A stretch of DNA of 64,000 nt from positions 1-64,000 of the forward strand of contig JAJFKJ010000030.1 in assembly GCA_021773275.1 (NCBI GenBank). Direction: 5' to 3'. Under the pieces are notes generated by a model, which saw only the letters and a program-made list of their open reading frames with translations, searched no databases and was not told the DNA's origin. A program made the position numbers and the translations under genes. Position 1 is the first letter of the stretch; each line of letters starts with the position of its first letter. Source of the DNA: Gammaproteobacteria bacterium. Its GTDB lineage: Bacteria > Pseudomonadota > Gammaproteobacteria > JABCZS01. Of this stretch, positions 48,001 to 56,053 are shown piece after piece.

Positions 48001-49087
48001 CTTCATTGCGCTCTGAACTTGTCGATGTGTCAGCGTGATAGGCAAGCCAATTTTGCATATCAAAAAAACTTGCTTGCCTATATATTTTTACCCACTGCAG
48101 TTCATTTTTCAGTGTCTTAACAAAGAGATTGCTAGCATTAAGTAGTGCTTTATTGGTGGGTGAGCGCAAAATTTTATTTTGGCTTAGTTGGTGTTTATCT
48201 ATATATGTTTGTAAGTTCACAGCTTCGCCGTGCAGGCTTACTAGTTCTTCAATATTAATAATGCCATCTAAACAGGCAACACGGATGGATTGATTGTCGC
48301 GGTGCAGGAGTGTTCCTGGTGACGCATGCCGCTCTTGTCTCTCAATAGAGAGCTTCTTGACAACAAAAATATCGCTATTCAGTGAGATTTTCAGGGTGCC
48401 AAAGCGATTGGCTGCTTCGCCAAAACTGCACGCACGGTAGCGTTTTTCAATTTCGTGGGTAGGTAGCGTCCAACTAATTAAGCCGCCATCAGGAACACAT
48501 GCATTGTAGCCATAATATGAACGCATAGCTTCATCTTGTGGTTGCGGTATGCAGGTGTATTCGCACAAAGAATCTAACAGCTTTGGAAAGGTTGTGATTG
48601 CTGCTTCGTAGCACTTAGCATTTAATGATGCCGTGGTGTCATCGGCAGCGATAGCAAAAGACTGTTGTAATAAAGTATCACCGGCATCAAATTTTTCAGT
48701 CATTTCGTGCCAGCTTATTCCGTGCTCTTTTTCGTCATTCAAAATAGCATGTGCAGTAGCATGTACACCTGCATAACGAGGCAATGGTGCATCGTGGTAA
48801 TTGATGGCATATAAGCGAGGTGCTTGTATGCAAGCCGGAGACAGTTTATGCCGGTTAATAACGCTGAATAATAAATCATGCGCTGTAGTAGTGACCGCGC
48901 GTTCAAAATCATTTAAGCTTGAGAGCAATGGAACATCGTTAGATTTGGCCCAGGCGACTACGCTTGGGTGTTGGGTAAATACGCCAAGCAATTCGTGGCC
49001 AGCATTAATTAATGTTTCACCACATTTTAGCGTGAGTGAATCTTCACCTATAAGAAAGCATTTATAGCATGGCTTAATATCTGTCAT
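42077..49087 (-). CDS. Non-ribosomal peptide synthetase, F-A-T-E-C-T-TE
   Basis: 2336 residues from ATG 49087; the frame extends 35 codons upstream from a TTG. Order: formyltransferase (about 1-270; N96/H98 in NYHDAPLPRYAG and FDAGD Asp137), an unassigned or degenerate region (300-560), adenylation (560-1060; YSSGTTGKPKG, NGYGPTE, YKTGD, NGKVD), carrier 1 (LGGDS, Ser1097), epimerisation (HHLLVDIVSW), condensation (SHTILDGW), carrier 2 (LGGSS, Ser2025) and thioesterase (GASAG Ser2167, GDH His2297). Only one adenylation domain serves two carriers. Its specificity residues read about D-A-F-S-V-G-G-T-F-K, close to valine-type codes. F-A-T at the start resembles the loading module of linear gramicidin synthetase. 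Confidence 0.88.
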   Translation of the reverse strand: MTDIKPCYKCFLIGEDSLTLKCGETLINAGHELLGVFTQHPSVVAWAKSNDVPLLSSLNDFERAVTTTAHDLLFSVINRHKLSPACIQAPRLYAINYHDAPLPRYAGVHATAHAILNDEKEHGISWHEMTEKFDAGDTLLQQSFAIAADDTTASLNAKCYEAAITTFPKLLDSLCEYTCIPQPQDEAMRSYYGYNACVPDGGLISWTLPTHEIEKRYRACSFGEAANRFGTLKISLNSDIFVVKKLSIERQERHASPGTLLHRDNQSIRVACLDGIINIEELVSLHGEAVNLQTYIDKHQLSQNKILRSPTNKALLNASNLFVKTLKNELQWVKIYRQASFFDMQNWLAYHADTSTSSERNEAPFFSTLDKTEAIALTCAYFKKLSMNEDECWTIAYSTTNGKIRPLNVNLLTNASLPDLCSQITKTAGIIASLDDPASDIFTRYPCLNSLPRPIKENKFELIFYDASKNKGFCLEAHPHLAIVFINSDDIKIINQGFPLSAKTLDLFARHIEQLSQSLQDNNLPVLQAPYMPSQEERGYMHLINSDAKTSSLPYENVIEAFQESLTQSPNQIAVRDEQESISYQTLDALSTQLAHQLQAKGVAQDDIVALQLKRGITEIVSTLAILKVGASYLPLEYDSPSKRRQMILEDAQARLLIVDSKAHAHQSINTLMITDIKADLADTAAKEIECDITANSCCYIMYSSGTTGKPKGIKVTHQAVLRLVKDTNYVDFYPGINVAHLANPAFDASTFEIWGALLNAGTLYAYPTPEHFNIEDFAQFIKKEPINLVFLTASLFNIMSAHYADCLGKLQQIVIGGERLNPHHIAQLHSMLNATNNNTTKLINGYGPTENTTFSVCHQISRTQSEQCEVPIGKPINRTQAYVVNSHNELLPPYFPGELLLSGQGLAAGYLNNPTLNDEKFISFKAPSGNTVRAYKTGDLSYYDADGYITYIGRLDKQIKKNGFRIELNEIEQVMMQLPTIKQCVVHVDGSSGEKDIVAYCTTAEAADNIDDKTIKKMLENQLPWYMIPNKLIQINTIPLTGNGKVDTAKLTQLASSSLQDAGYCANKPLYHIAQKLMRISCIKPSDDFFELGGDSITAMQLAAEARKNDIPLRISDIFKYPRFRDLEQHLNTQALASNKSTGPETPVNEAPFLLAPTQQWFFNLPLSKPTHFSQSCTLNISKSITKGKLVAALLNLIQRHDSLRLRFAKSHPIKQHYASSDGAKLEDFCIFQETSNFAGFYPDAIQNQFNLESGPLMGVVLLKDAASEANHLLIVIHHLLVDIVSWHVLLNDLSDLLNEKSIVPQGYVTPYRTWVEQQLLLPYKKPFSACTEELTKSASPFHASFKLDEEKTKQLLSEVKTFCNVPIHIIVLAIVAYAFNACTKKSTFALNLETHGRETHGATLDVSGTVGWLTHILPVNISWQSSEILKIIREIDACIAVAKDSPRQANKLQEAELSINYWGNLDNLLKENELLKCADLSFINSRENPMLALGDINAWVKNKQFELTINCAPSLASSLNIGQFLEFCYDGVLSLLVLSRTSSEITQTEPMLDIQRGILHHSLYENSDIYNVQCIISHDTPLDFEKRKHAWQELSNLHEILRAGIGLAKAPTPRFFVEKSCSAPVYIKDFNGYSEQKKLVLFDKFLGEDKSILFDFEQAPLFRVNIVKFDEDHYKEVISFSHTILDGWSLFNILQQLQHIYEYGSVATSDCKPPRFFDYVTWLRSSQKPADVVFWRNRLKGLNLNPFPGTRNNAGQQDKTHAKRIIQTLPENLHCAVHDFCKENRVTLSSFFQAIWATFLSQHTKQKSCSYGLTFSGRSENYPHSNKIVGMLSNVLPFSIDNVGDNSFLSLVKQIQSEVSNLILQQHNSLHFIKQSLGLKINEALFDTVFAFENYPIDEGFSQKTDIRDATHYPLTFSVYPESSLKYILGFNANIFNVETISLLSKNIISLIESAVTQNKNVLSLELKHENNAETSTQYQQAQAEANLTSMVQNEKLLDIWQHILQQLDINYNDNFFDLGGSSFSSLRLMGNINDEFSLQLPLKFVFDHPTLGMQAKKIEALLTEKSQKVITKKQDALSTSLICLKESGSKPPLFLIHPVGGTVFWFMNLAEHFDDDRPLYAIQDPGLQAPHDIHFKTIEAMADAYVKLIKTVAPTGPYYLGGASAGATTSIAMAHQLMSHGEQVDFIGLFDGWVPFPQKLKDRECFERNMHRQFEYMKQDFAKQGISEADELLQLQWIRSRMNAAYKVPYINNKITLFKAMETVEVYEPMEAAYNHWETRSPHPIERYMIPGDHESIFQKPNVTILAKCLKYALNPAETQSAKKLLGKRELQT

Positions 49088-49185
49088 TGCCGATCCCCAC
49101 GAAAGTCCTATACATCTGCTGCTTTTCTTCTGTGCAGTTTGCAGATGGTTTCCTTGGTCTTGCATCCTATTTATACCATGTTTTG

Positions 49186-49866
49186 CTAGCAAAACTCAAC
49201 TAGTTGCACAGTATCAACATCGCTATTAGTTGTTGCTACGCATGCGATAAGATTGGCTTTGGGTTGGGTGCGATATAAGTAAAAATTTTGGAAAAGCGTA
49301 GGTGTTGAGAGCTCGGGTAGTTCAGATGGCAGATTGCTATGCACAGGTAAGTCGATAGCTTGAGGGGATTGTTGCAATCCTGTGCCGATGGCTTTTAAAT
49401 AAGCTTCTTTTTGCACCCAGCTACTGTAAAAAGCAATAGTTTGCTGTGCTGGCGGTAGTGTTTGGATGGTTTTCTGTTCCTGTTCAGATAGCGCTTCGCT
49501 GGATATGAGTGCAGTTACGGTATCAGTATTGACTGCTTCAATATCGACACCACAGGGCCCGTGCTCGCATAAAGCATAAAGCAGGTGATTGTGGCTGTGC
49601 GAAACGCTAAAATGAAGGCGGGTATGACTTTCAATAAATGGTTTGTGGTGTTCCGTGTATTGCAGTTTTATTTTGTTTGGCTGAATTTTAAGCTCATGCG
49701 CCAGCAGGGTATATAAAATACCTTGGCGAACAATATAAAGTTCACGCAGTTCGGCATAACGAAATGCCGCTGCACGGGCAAGCTGCTGTTTAGATAACAG
49801 CGGCGTGAACTGTTGTTGCAGTTCGTCTACTGCCAGCGCATTGCAGTCAATATAGGCAAGCTTCAT
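49186..49866 (-). CDS. 4'-Phosphopantetheinyl transferase, Sfp type
   Basis: 226 residues. The motifs are GVDIE (Mg2+ binding) and FYSSWVQKEAYLKAIGTGL (WxxKEAxxK). It attaches the CoA arm to carrier serines, here surely those of the adjacent NRPS. It overlaps the upstream hydrolase gene by 4 nt and lies 98 nt before the NRPS start. Confidence 0.93.
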   Translation of the reverse strand: MKLAYIDCNALAVDELQQQFTPLLSKQQLARAAAFRYAELRELYIVRQGILYTLLAHELKIQPNKIKLQYTEHHKPFIESHTRLHFSVSHSHNHLLYALCEHGPCGVDIEAVNTDTVTALISSEALSEQEQKTIQTLPPAQQTIAFYSSWVQKEAYLKAIGTGLQQSPQAIDLPVHSNLPSELPELSTPTLFQNFYLYRTQPKANLIACVATTNSDVDTVQLVEFC

Positions 49867-50936
49867 CCTTGGCTTGAGCAGAGCCCACCTGTAGAGCGTG
49901 TTCTGCGTTTTGCAGGCGGCGTATTTATGCCATTTGAGTCATCAGTGACTGGGTCGCGCTTTACACCCGCGATTATTGCTGACGGCCCAGCAACTGCTTT
50001 TAGCAGGTGTGCATCAAAATTTCGGCCTTCCAGCTGAGGGAAGTGCCCGGCCCTGCTAAATATTTTTGATTTGATGTGCGCGTATTTTTCTAAACTATCT
50101 TTGCTTGGTGGCGGCGTAATGCCATCTTGGGCTCCCCAGAACAGCGTCACATTGCGACCACCTAATTGCTCCAGAGTATCGAGCTGCTTGCTTGTGTCAA
50201 TGTCACTCTGTAGATTGCCAAAAAAGTGCAAACGCATCGCAGGGTTTATAACGCGTGATGGCTGGCCTTGGACGTTGCGCCACATGGTTAATACGCTATT
50301 AACGTGGCTAAGATTAGCTAGTGTTAAGGTGTTAAAGCTGCGACACTGCTCAACAAACACTGAGTTCGGTGTTAAAGACCCATCTTTAACATTTGAGTCT
50401 TGAAGTCGCTCATTTAAGCGCTTGCCCTTCATTAGGGCGTCATACAGTTCCTGGTCTTGCTCCAGCTTTGATTTTTCTTTAGGTACTGATCCCGAAGTCG
50501 AACCGGTTTTCGAGTCACTGAATTCCGCATCAATTTTTTCTACTGGGGTGCCAATGCAAATAGTGCTATGTAAAGCAGGTATTTTTTCCGCACAAATTAA
50601 GGCAAGTTTTGTCAGCACAGAATTTGCTAGAAGGTTGATTTTTTTATCAGGGTATTTTTTGTGCACGGCATCAACGGCAGCAGCAATTTGTGCAACCATA
50701 TCATTAATGGTGATTTTAGCGATAGCGTCTTCATCGACTGCAGCGTCTTTATCATGAATCCAGTCACCATCAAAAGCAATAAAAAATGCTTTATCTTTGA
50801 GTCTGTCTGAATAAATGGGAAAGTACAAAGAGCCTGGCCCTATGGTAAGGAAAATTTGATCGCTATCAGGGTTGCCAGTGATGGGGCAACGGTATGAGGT
50901 ACCCTCTACTTTAAGTGTGGTTTCTTTAACAAACAT
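49863..50936 (-). CDS. Alpha/beta-hydrolase-like protein
   Basis: 357 residues. The region NLLANSVLTKLALICAEKIPA fits the nucleophile elbow but as NSV rather than GxSxG; VTLFWGAQDGITPP and AGHFPQLEG fit the Asp and His positions. Between them is a charged insert (SKTGSTSGSVPKEKSKLEQDQE). Activity is uncertain; as the neighbour of the NRPS it could release or tailor its product. The C-terminal 25 residues are basic and disordered (PPAKRRTRSTGG). A GAGGTG site precedes ATG 50936. Confidence 0.65.
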   Translation of the reverse strand: MFVKETTLKVEGTSYRCPITGNPDSDQIFLTIGPGSLYFPIYSDRLKDKAFFIAFDGDWIHDKDAAVDEDAIAKITINDMVAQIAAAVDAVHKKYPDKKINLLANSVLTKLALICAEKIPALHSTICIGTPVEKIDAEFSDSKTGSTSGSVPKEKSKLEQDQELYDALMKGKRLNERLQDSNVKDGSLTPNSVFVEQCRSFNTLTLANLSHVNSVLTMWRNVQGQPSRVINPAMRLHFFGNLQSDIDTSKQLDTLEQLGGRNVTLFWGAQDGITPPPSKDSLEKYAHIKSKIFSRAGHFPQLEGRNFDAHLLKAVAGPSAIIAGVKRDPVTDDSNGINTPPAKRRTRSTGGLCSSQG

Positions 50937-50965
50937 ATTAACACCTCTACTCTTTCAATTTGAAT

Positions 50966-53755
50966 CTAATCTTGCTTTTGCAGCCATTGCTTAAGCGATA
51001 TTCGTGTTTCATCAATAACGCTTAATAGCTGCTGATATAAAGCTTCCAAGTGTTTTTCTAGCCCGGCGCGGGCATAGCGCTCAGTATACTGGCAAGCCAT
51101 TTTCATGCGTATTGCACCGCAATATAGAGCACTACTTTTGAGTTTATGCGCTATGTCTTGAACTTTTACCCAATCACCTTGCTCATGTGCTTTTTTCAAA
51201 TTTGCCCAGTCTTCTTCTAGGCCTTCGTTTAAAAAGATTTGTACAACTTCGATAAACAGTGCTTGATTATTATCACAAGTTTGCATCGCAGCATCGAGGT
51301 CAAATAATGCGTATTCATCCAGTTTAAATAGTTCAGCTTCTGTTAATGGTAAGTCACTGCCTAAACAGGCTTCTTTTGTGGCTTCCGAGATGGCGCCTGA
51401 TTGCGAACCTGAGCGCTCCGGTATGAATGCATTCAAAATGTCTTCTGCTTTTTCCGGGCTGAGTGGTTTTGATAAAGCAGCATTCATGCCGGCATCTTTG
51501 CAAGCTTGTTTTGCCTCATCTTCAACATGTGCTGTTAAAGCCACAATGGGGATATCTTGGTCAGTTTTTTCTTGCAGTTCACGAATTTGCTGGGTTGCCT
51601 CTATCCCTGAAATACCTGGCAAACCCACATCCATAAAAATAAAATCGTAGGTTTTATTTTGTACCATTTTAACAGCATCTTCACCAGATGTGGCCACATC
51701 AATTTTACAGTTTAGGTTTTTCAATATACCTTTGGTCACTAGCGCGGCGCTGGGGCTGTCTTCAACAAGCAATACATTCGTTAACCCGGCTTCATTACGG
51801 GTAAGCTTGATATGGTTTTGTTGTGCATCGATTTGCTGTTGCTTGGACGTACCAGAAGCTTTATTCAAGTCGGGCGCCCAGTGTGCATGCAAAGCATCTT
51901 GTGTCGTTGCGATTTTAAGGGGGAAGGTGCATGTCATTGTGGTGCCGTTGTCTACCTGGCTAGTGACGGCAATATCAGCACCAAGCTTGTCCAAGTAACC
52001 TTTAACGCGGAATAATCCGGCGCCCAGCCCGCTATACCGACCCTCATGTGCGGGCGTGAGCCTTTGGAAATAATTGAAGATGTTTTCTTGCTGTTCTTTT
52101 TGAATGCCCATACCTGTATCATTAACAATGACTTGCACGGTGGCAGTTTTATGGTGTATGCGAAGCAGTTGCGCATGAATAGAGACATCACCTTGTTCCG
52201 TAAATTTAATAGCATTGACCGCAAGCTCTTGAATAACGCGACGTATGATGCTGTCGTCGCCCACTAAATATTTTGGAATTGCATCATCAAACTCTAGAGA
52301 GAGCTTAAGATTTTTCTGTTCAGCGGCAGGGCTGTTAAACTTCATGATATGTTGCAGCTGATCATGCAGGGAAAATTTCCGATGTAAAATACGGAGCTTT
52401 CCATCATAGACGCGCACGGTTTCAATAATTTCATCGAACATTGCACTCAGCGCGCTACCCGCATTTATAATATTATGTGCGTAGTGGCCCATCTCTTGAA
52501 GATCAGCTGCCTGGCCGTCACGCAGGGTGTTTATTTGTTGCAATAACAGGTTAGCAGAGCCGGTGATGCCATACATGGGTGTGCGTGTATCATGACGGAT
52601 ATTATTTAAAAACTCAGTTTTAGCTTGGTTAGCAGATTCAGCCAGTTCTTTTGCTTTTTTCAAGTCTTCTTCCATTTTTTTACGCTCGGTGATATCAATC
52701 GATATACCGACAATGCCTGCAACATTATGGTTTTCGTCGCGGTAAGGAATTTTGTGCGTTAACATCTGTCTATATTCGCCTTTGGGCGTAATATATCCTT
52801 CTTCTAGGAGCTGCCCTTGGCCGCTTTTCATGATGCGTAAATCGTTGTCGCGCAACTTTTCAGCTACACCGGGTTCCCAGTCAAGCATTTTTGCTAAATC
52901 AAAAATATTTTTACCAATAACTTGGTCTGCCGAGTCAAGCCCGAAAATGCGAGCCTCTGCCTCATTACAACCTAAAATAACACTGTCTTCATCAATCCAG
53001 TAAATGGCTTCAGGCAGATTATCTAGAATGGTTTTTAAACGATGGTTTGTGCCAAGCTGCTCTTTTGTGACGGCATGGTTTGCATCCTCCAGGTTTTTTT
53101 CACGCTTTTTAATTGCTGTGATATCTATGGAAATACCCATAATGCCAATAATTTTGCTTTCTTCACGGTAAGGTATTTTATGTGTTAAAAATGTTTTTGA
53201 TTCGCCACTAGGAGACATCGTTTCTTCTTCAAAAGAAATGCTTTTGCCTACTTTTAAAACAAGCAGATCATTTTCATGTATTTTTTCAGCAATACCCGGT
53301 TTCCAGTTTAGAAATTTGGCAAGGTCAAAAATATCTTTGCCGAGCATCTCTTCTGCGCTTAACCCAAAAATTTGTGCTTCCGCATCATTGGCGGCTAAAA
53401 CTCGACCATTGTCATCAAGTAAATAGATAGCCTCTGGAATATTCGCAAACATGTTTTGTAAAAATGTACGCTCATCTAGCGTGGCAGGTGTTTGGCTGTG
53501 CTCAGCCGTAATGGTTGTAATTTTGCCGAGATAGCGCTCAGCTTTATCTAATAGTTTTTCAGGCAGTTCTATTTTGCCTGCATAATGTGCAGAAAGGTGT
53601 TGCGTTATTTCTGTGCCAATTTTTTGTAGTGCGTCTACATCAGCTTGCTTTTCAGCAATAAAAACGCGATAGAACTTGTCGAACTGCTTACAAGCAGCTT
53701 CAAGTTTAGCTACCGACAGCTGTTGGTTGCATACATCCTTCATGCTAATATCCAT
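50966..53755 (-). CDS. Hybrid sensor histidine kinase (PAS-PAS-HisKA-HATPase-REC-Hpt)
   Basis: 929 residues, no membrane segment, so a cytosolic sensor. A helical N-terminus (1-90) is followed by two similar PAS domains (100-215 and 240-355, both with IFGL and IPYR), HisKA His388 in NIRHDTRTP, an ATPase domain (NAIKFTEQG, NDTGMGI), a receiver with phospho-acceptor Asp709 (FIFMDVGLPG), and an Hpt domain with His870 (AHKLKSSA). The ArcB/BarA-like phosphorelay needs an external response regulator. It is 29 nt upstream of the hydrolase gene, so it probably heads the NRPS operon. Confidence 0.93.
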   Translation of the reverse strand: MDISMKDVCNQQLSVAKLEAACKQFDKFYRVFIAEKQADVDALQKIGTEITQHLSAHYAGKIELPEKLLDKAERYLGKITTITAEHSQTPATLDERTFLQNMFANIPEAIYLLDDNGRVLAANDAEAQIFGLSAEEMLGKDIFDLAKFLNWKPGIAEKIHENDLLVLKVGKSISFEEETMSPSGESKTFLTHKIPYREESKIIGIMGISIDITAIKKREKNLEDANHAVTKEQLGTNHRLKTILDNLPEAIYWIDEDSVILGCNEAEARIFGLDSADQVIGKNIFDLAKMLDWEPGVAEKLRDNDLRIMKSGQGQLLEEGYITPKGEYRQMLTHKIPYRDENHNVAGIVGISIDITERKKMEEDLKKAKELAESANQAKTEFLNNIRHDTRTPMYGITGSANLLLQQINTLRDGQAADLQEMGHYAHNIINAGSALSAMFDEIIETVRVYDGKLRILHRKFSLHDQLQHIMKFNSPAAEQKNLKLSLEFDDAIPKYLVGDDSIIRRVIQELAVNAIKFTEQGDVSIHAQLLRIHHKTATVQVIVNDTGMGIQKEQQENIFNYFQRLTPAHEGRYSGLGAGLFRVKGYLDKLGADIAVTSQVDNGTTMTCTFPLKIATTQDALHAHWAPDLNKASGTSKQQQIDAQQNHIKLTRNEAGLTNVLLVEDSPSAALVTKGILKNLNCKIDVATSGEDAVKMVQNKTYDFIFMDVGLPGISGIEATQQIRELQEKTDQDIPIVALTAHVEDEAKQACKDAGMNAALSKPLSPEKAEDILNAFIPERSGSQSGAISEATKEACLGSDLPLTEAELFKLDEYALFDLDAAMQTCDNNQALFIEVVQIFLNEGLEEDWANLKKAHEQGDWVKVQDIAHKLKSSALYCGAIRMKMACQYTERYARAGLEKHLEALYQQLLSVIDETRISLKQWLQKQD

Positions 53756-54116
53756 TACGCCTGCTCAAGCTATTTAAATAGCAATATAACAAGTATAGGG
53801 TCAATCTCTCAAAACCACATAAGCAATCTACCCTATTTTTGCTATTTTAGCTATTGCTGTGTACGTGCATTAATTTTGACTTGAGCGTATTTCCTTCTGT
53901 CAACTTAAATAGAATTGATTAGGGGTGATATTTGTAAGCAATATCGCACAAGCATTTCAGAGATGGCTTATTAGCTTCGTGGCTTTCTTATTTTCAAGGA
54001 TGTTTTTTTTCCTGCATATAATCGAACTGCTTACAAGTCTTAAGAAGAGCTCCATTATGCTTCTTTGAGTGTAGTGCATGTTAGTGGTTGTGGTAACCTG
54101 TATTTAGACTGGTGGC
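53756..54116. other. Spacer without gene
   Basis: 361 nt between two minus-strand genes, AT-rich. It presumably carries the promoter of the hybrid kinase and the terminator of the upstream gene, but I see no clear consensus boxes or stem-plus-T-run. Confidence 0.6.
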
Positions 54117-55742
54117 TTAGTTATTGCTTGATCTGAAAGATCCGTAGTTGCGGGCTTTACCGCCTTCACATTCAGCCATGGGAAGGGGGTTTCCAGCTGT
54201 AGCGGGGGCTGATGTTTGCTTGGGACTCCAAAACCTGGAAAAAGATATTCTGCATTCCGCGGCAGTTTGTTGAAATTTTGTTGCGAAATTTTCTGCTATT
54301 CTCGCCATTTTGTCTGTATTATTGTGAGACTGTCGAGCGATTGGCGCAGCATGTAAGCTCGTGTTATAAGTGGCGGTGGGCTTCCTGAATACAGGGGTGC
54401 CATCGGCCGGTGTGGTAATTGCGGAGGTCCTGGTGCTAGAGCTACTGCTAGAAACATTCAAGCTGCCGAACTTGCTTGGAGGCCAATTAGCGATACTCCT
54501 ATCATGTTCTTCCTCAAGGGATGGAACGGGTGAATTCGGTCTTGCTGGAGGCGGTGTCCCGGGGATCTCCTGCAGTTTTGAGAAAAGCTCATCTACATCA
54601 AAGTGCATTGGTCTTTCCTCAGGGTTTGAGGAGCGGCGTGTGCCAGAGGCGCTAACGGATTTATGCAGGTCTTGTACTTCCCTTGTTGCGTTAGTCGTTT
54701 TCTGTGCTGTTGCCATTACCCCAGCGAGCAGCTTCATTCCTTCAGCAAGGGTCAGCATGGCATTTTGCATAGTGTTACTATCGTTGCTGGCTTGGCTGCC
54801 GGTTTCATGGCTTAGATCGCGAGCCATTGGTAGAGACTGGTGAGATAGTATTGGGCTTGCAGGTTGAGATCTTGGTTTAAGCCCATCTCTGTAAGCCGCG
54901 ACAGGGCCGTTAACGTGCGTAGCACGTACCCACTTTATTCCCAAATCCTCGGCCCCGTTAAGGTAGGTAAAGCTATGCAGTGGCTTGTTGTAGTAAACAA
55001 TATTCTTTATGCCCTGCTGCTTGGCAGCAAGCATAAAATAAGGTAACTCTCTGAGCAGATAGGGCAGAAAGGCTGTGAGGGGAATGTTGCCTCTTCCTTC
55101 TTCTCGGCACCGTACCTGGTAAGCCTGAGCATCTTTATGTACAGCTGTTTTAAAACTTCCATCAGTTGCAAAAAGTTTCGCTACATCTGCGCGAAAATTA
55201 TTGAATAGAGTTTTCAGCTCAGCGTCTTCGGGTTGGTTGCCTTCAGGTCTCGTATTGCCTTTAATCGCATCAAACTTATCCCAAGTGATTATTTCAAAAT
55301 CAAGCTCGCCTTGTGCATACACACCTTCTTTTTTAAGTTGTTCTATGGCGAGTGCTTTGCATGCAGAGAATTGCGCTTGCCATAGTTTGCTGTAGCGCGT
55401 GGCTTGCTCCAGCGCACTAGCATGTTCTGCGCCTTGCGCTTCATAATTCATAGCAGCTAAGAGATCCGTAAGCACAATTTGGCAACCGTTTGCACCCACC
55501 TTGTAGAGCTTCATCAGCGTAGAGACAAGCTCTAAACCTATTTGCTTGTGTGTGTTTGCAATGGGAAGGCCATCAACGGTTTGCGTATCGTATTCAGCTG
55601 TGTATTGAGAAACACTAATGAAAAGTACGGTATTTTCTGCCGAGTAGGTGGTGGCAGATTTATCATGGATCGCGAGCTTTGCATCAAAACCGGCTGGGCC
55701 GGTTTTTGCAGGTCTCTCTTCTGTAGACTGTGTATTACCCAT
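54117..55742 (-). CDS. Cyclodipeptide-synthase-like protein with long disordered tail
   Basis: 541 residues. Residues 25-290 follow the CDPS pattern. NTVLFISVSQY holds the catalytic-serine position (Ser43; GIS in AlbC). The YLLRELPYFM segment carries Tyr228 and Glu232, equivalent to the YxxxE pair of AlbC, and KNIVYYNKPLHSF fits the following strand. CDPSs take two aminoacyl-tRNAs and form a cyclic dipeptide; Legionella and Rickettsiella have members. Family length is about 230-280, so the 250-residue Ser/Thr/Pro-rich tail is extra. The N-terminus MGNTQS fits the eukaryotic myristoylation pattern. Identification rests on motif reading by eye. Confidence 0.6.
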   Translation of the reverse strand: MGNTQSTEERPAKTGPAGFDAKLAIHDKSATTYSAENTVLFISVSQYTAEYDTQTVDGLPIANTHKQIGLELVSTLMKLYKVGANGCQIVLTDLLAAMNYEAQGAEHASALEQATRYSKLWQAQFSACKALAIEQLKKEGVYAQGELDFEIITWDKFDAIKGNTRPEGNQPEDAELKTLFNNFRADVAKLFATDGSFKTAVHKDAQAYQVRCREEGRGNIPLTAFLPYLLRELPYFMLAAKQQGIKNIVYYNKPLHSFTYLNGAEDLGIKWVRATHVNGPVAAYRDGLKPRSQPASPILSHQSLPMARDLSHETGSQASNDSNTMQNAMLTLAEGMKLLAGVMATAQKTTNATREVQDLHKSVSASGTRRSSNPEERPMHFDVDELFSKLQEIPGTPPPARPNSPVPSLEEEHDRSIANWPPSKFGSLNVSSSSSSTRTSAITTPADGTPVFRKPTATYNTSLHAAPIARQSHNNTDKMARIAENFATKFQQTAAECRISFSRFWSPKQTSAPATAGNPLPMAECEGGKARNYGSFRSSNN

Positions 55743-55916
55743 GGTTAATCTCTCACAACAATCAGCGAAGCAGCTGACGCGATCCTCTCTAGAGTCAAAC
55801 TAACATCTGCTGAGGGAAAAATCAAGCGTTTTTCTCAAGGTTTCTAGTCGATTAATGGTATGCTCGGGAGCCATTAATTTGTTTTTTAGCCGCCATTTAT
55901 TAAGGTTTTCTTATCT

Positions 55917-55945
55917 TTGACTTGGGCTGAGAAAGGGGGTAGAAT
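55917..55945 (+). promoter_or_regulatory. Sigma70 promoter upstream of the PAS kinase gene
   Basis: TTGACT (55917-55922), 17-nt spacer, TAGAAT (55940-55945). A CCCTGTA...TACAGGG inverted repeat lies in the roughly 100-nt leader (55950-56000). The rest of 55743-56053 has no gene. Confidence 0.6.
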
Positions 55946-56053
55946 CAGCCCCCTGTAGGATATGGCTTACACCTTTTTGCGCTGTACAGGGCTTGAGGCT
56001 ATGCTCTAAGAGTGATAGAATTCAAATTTGTTACAAAACTAACGTAGGCGGTT

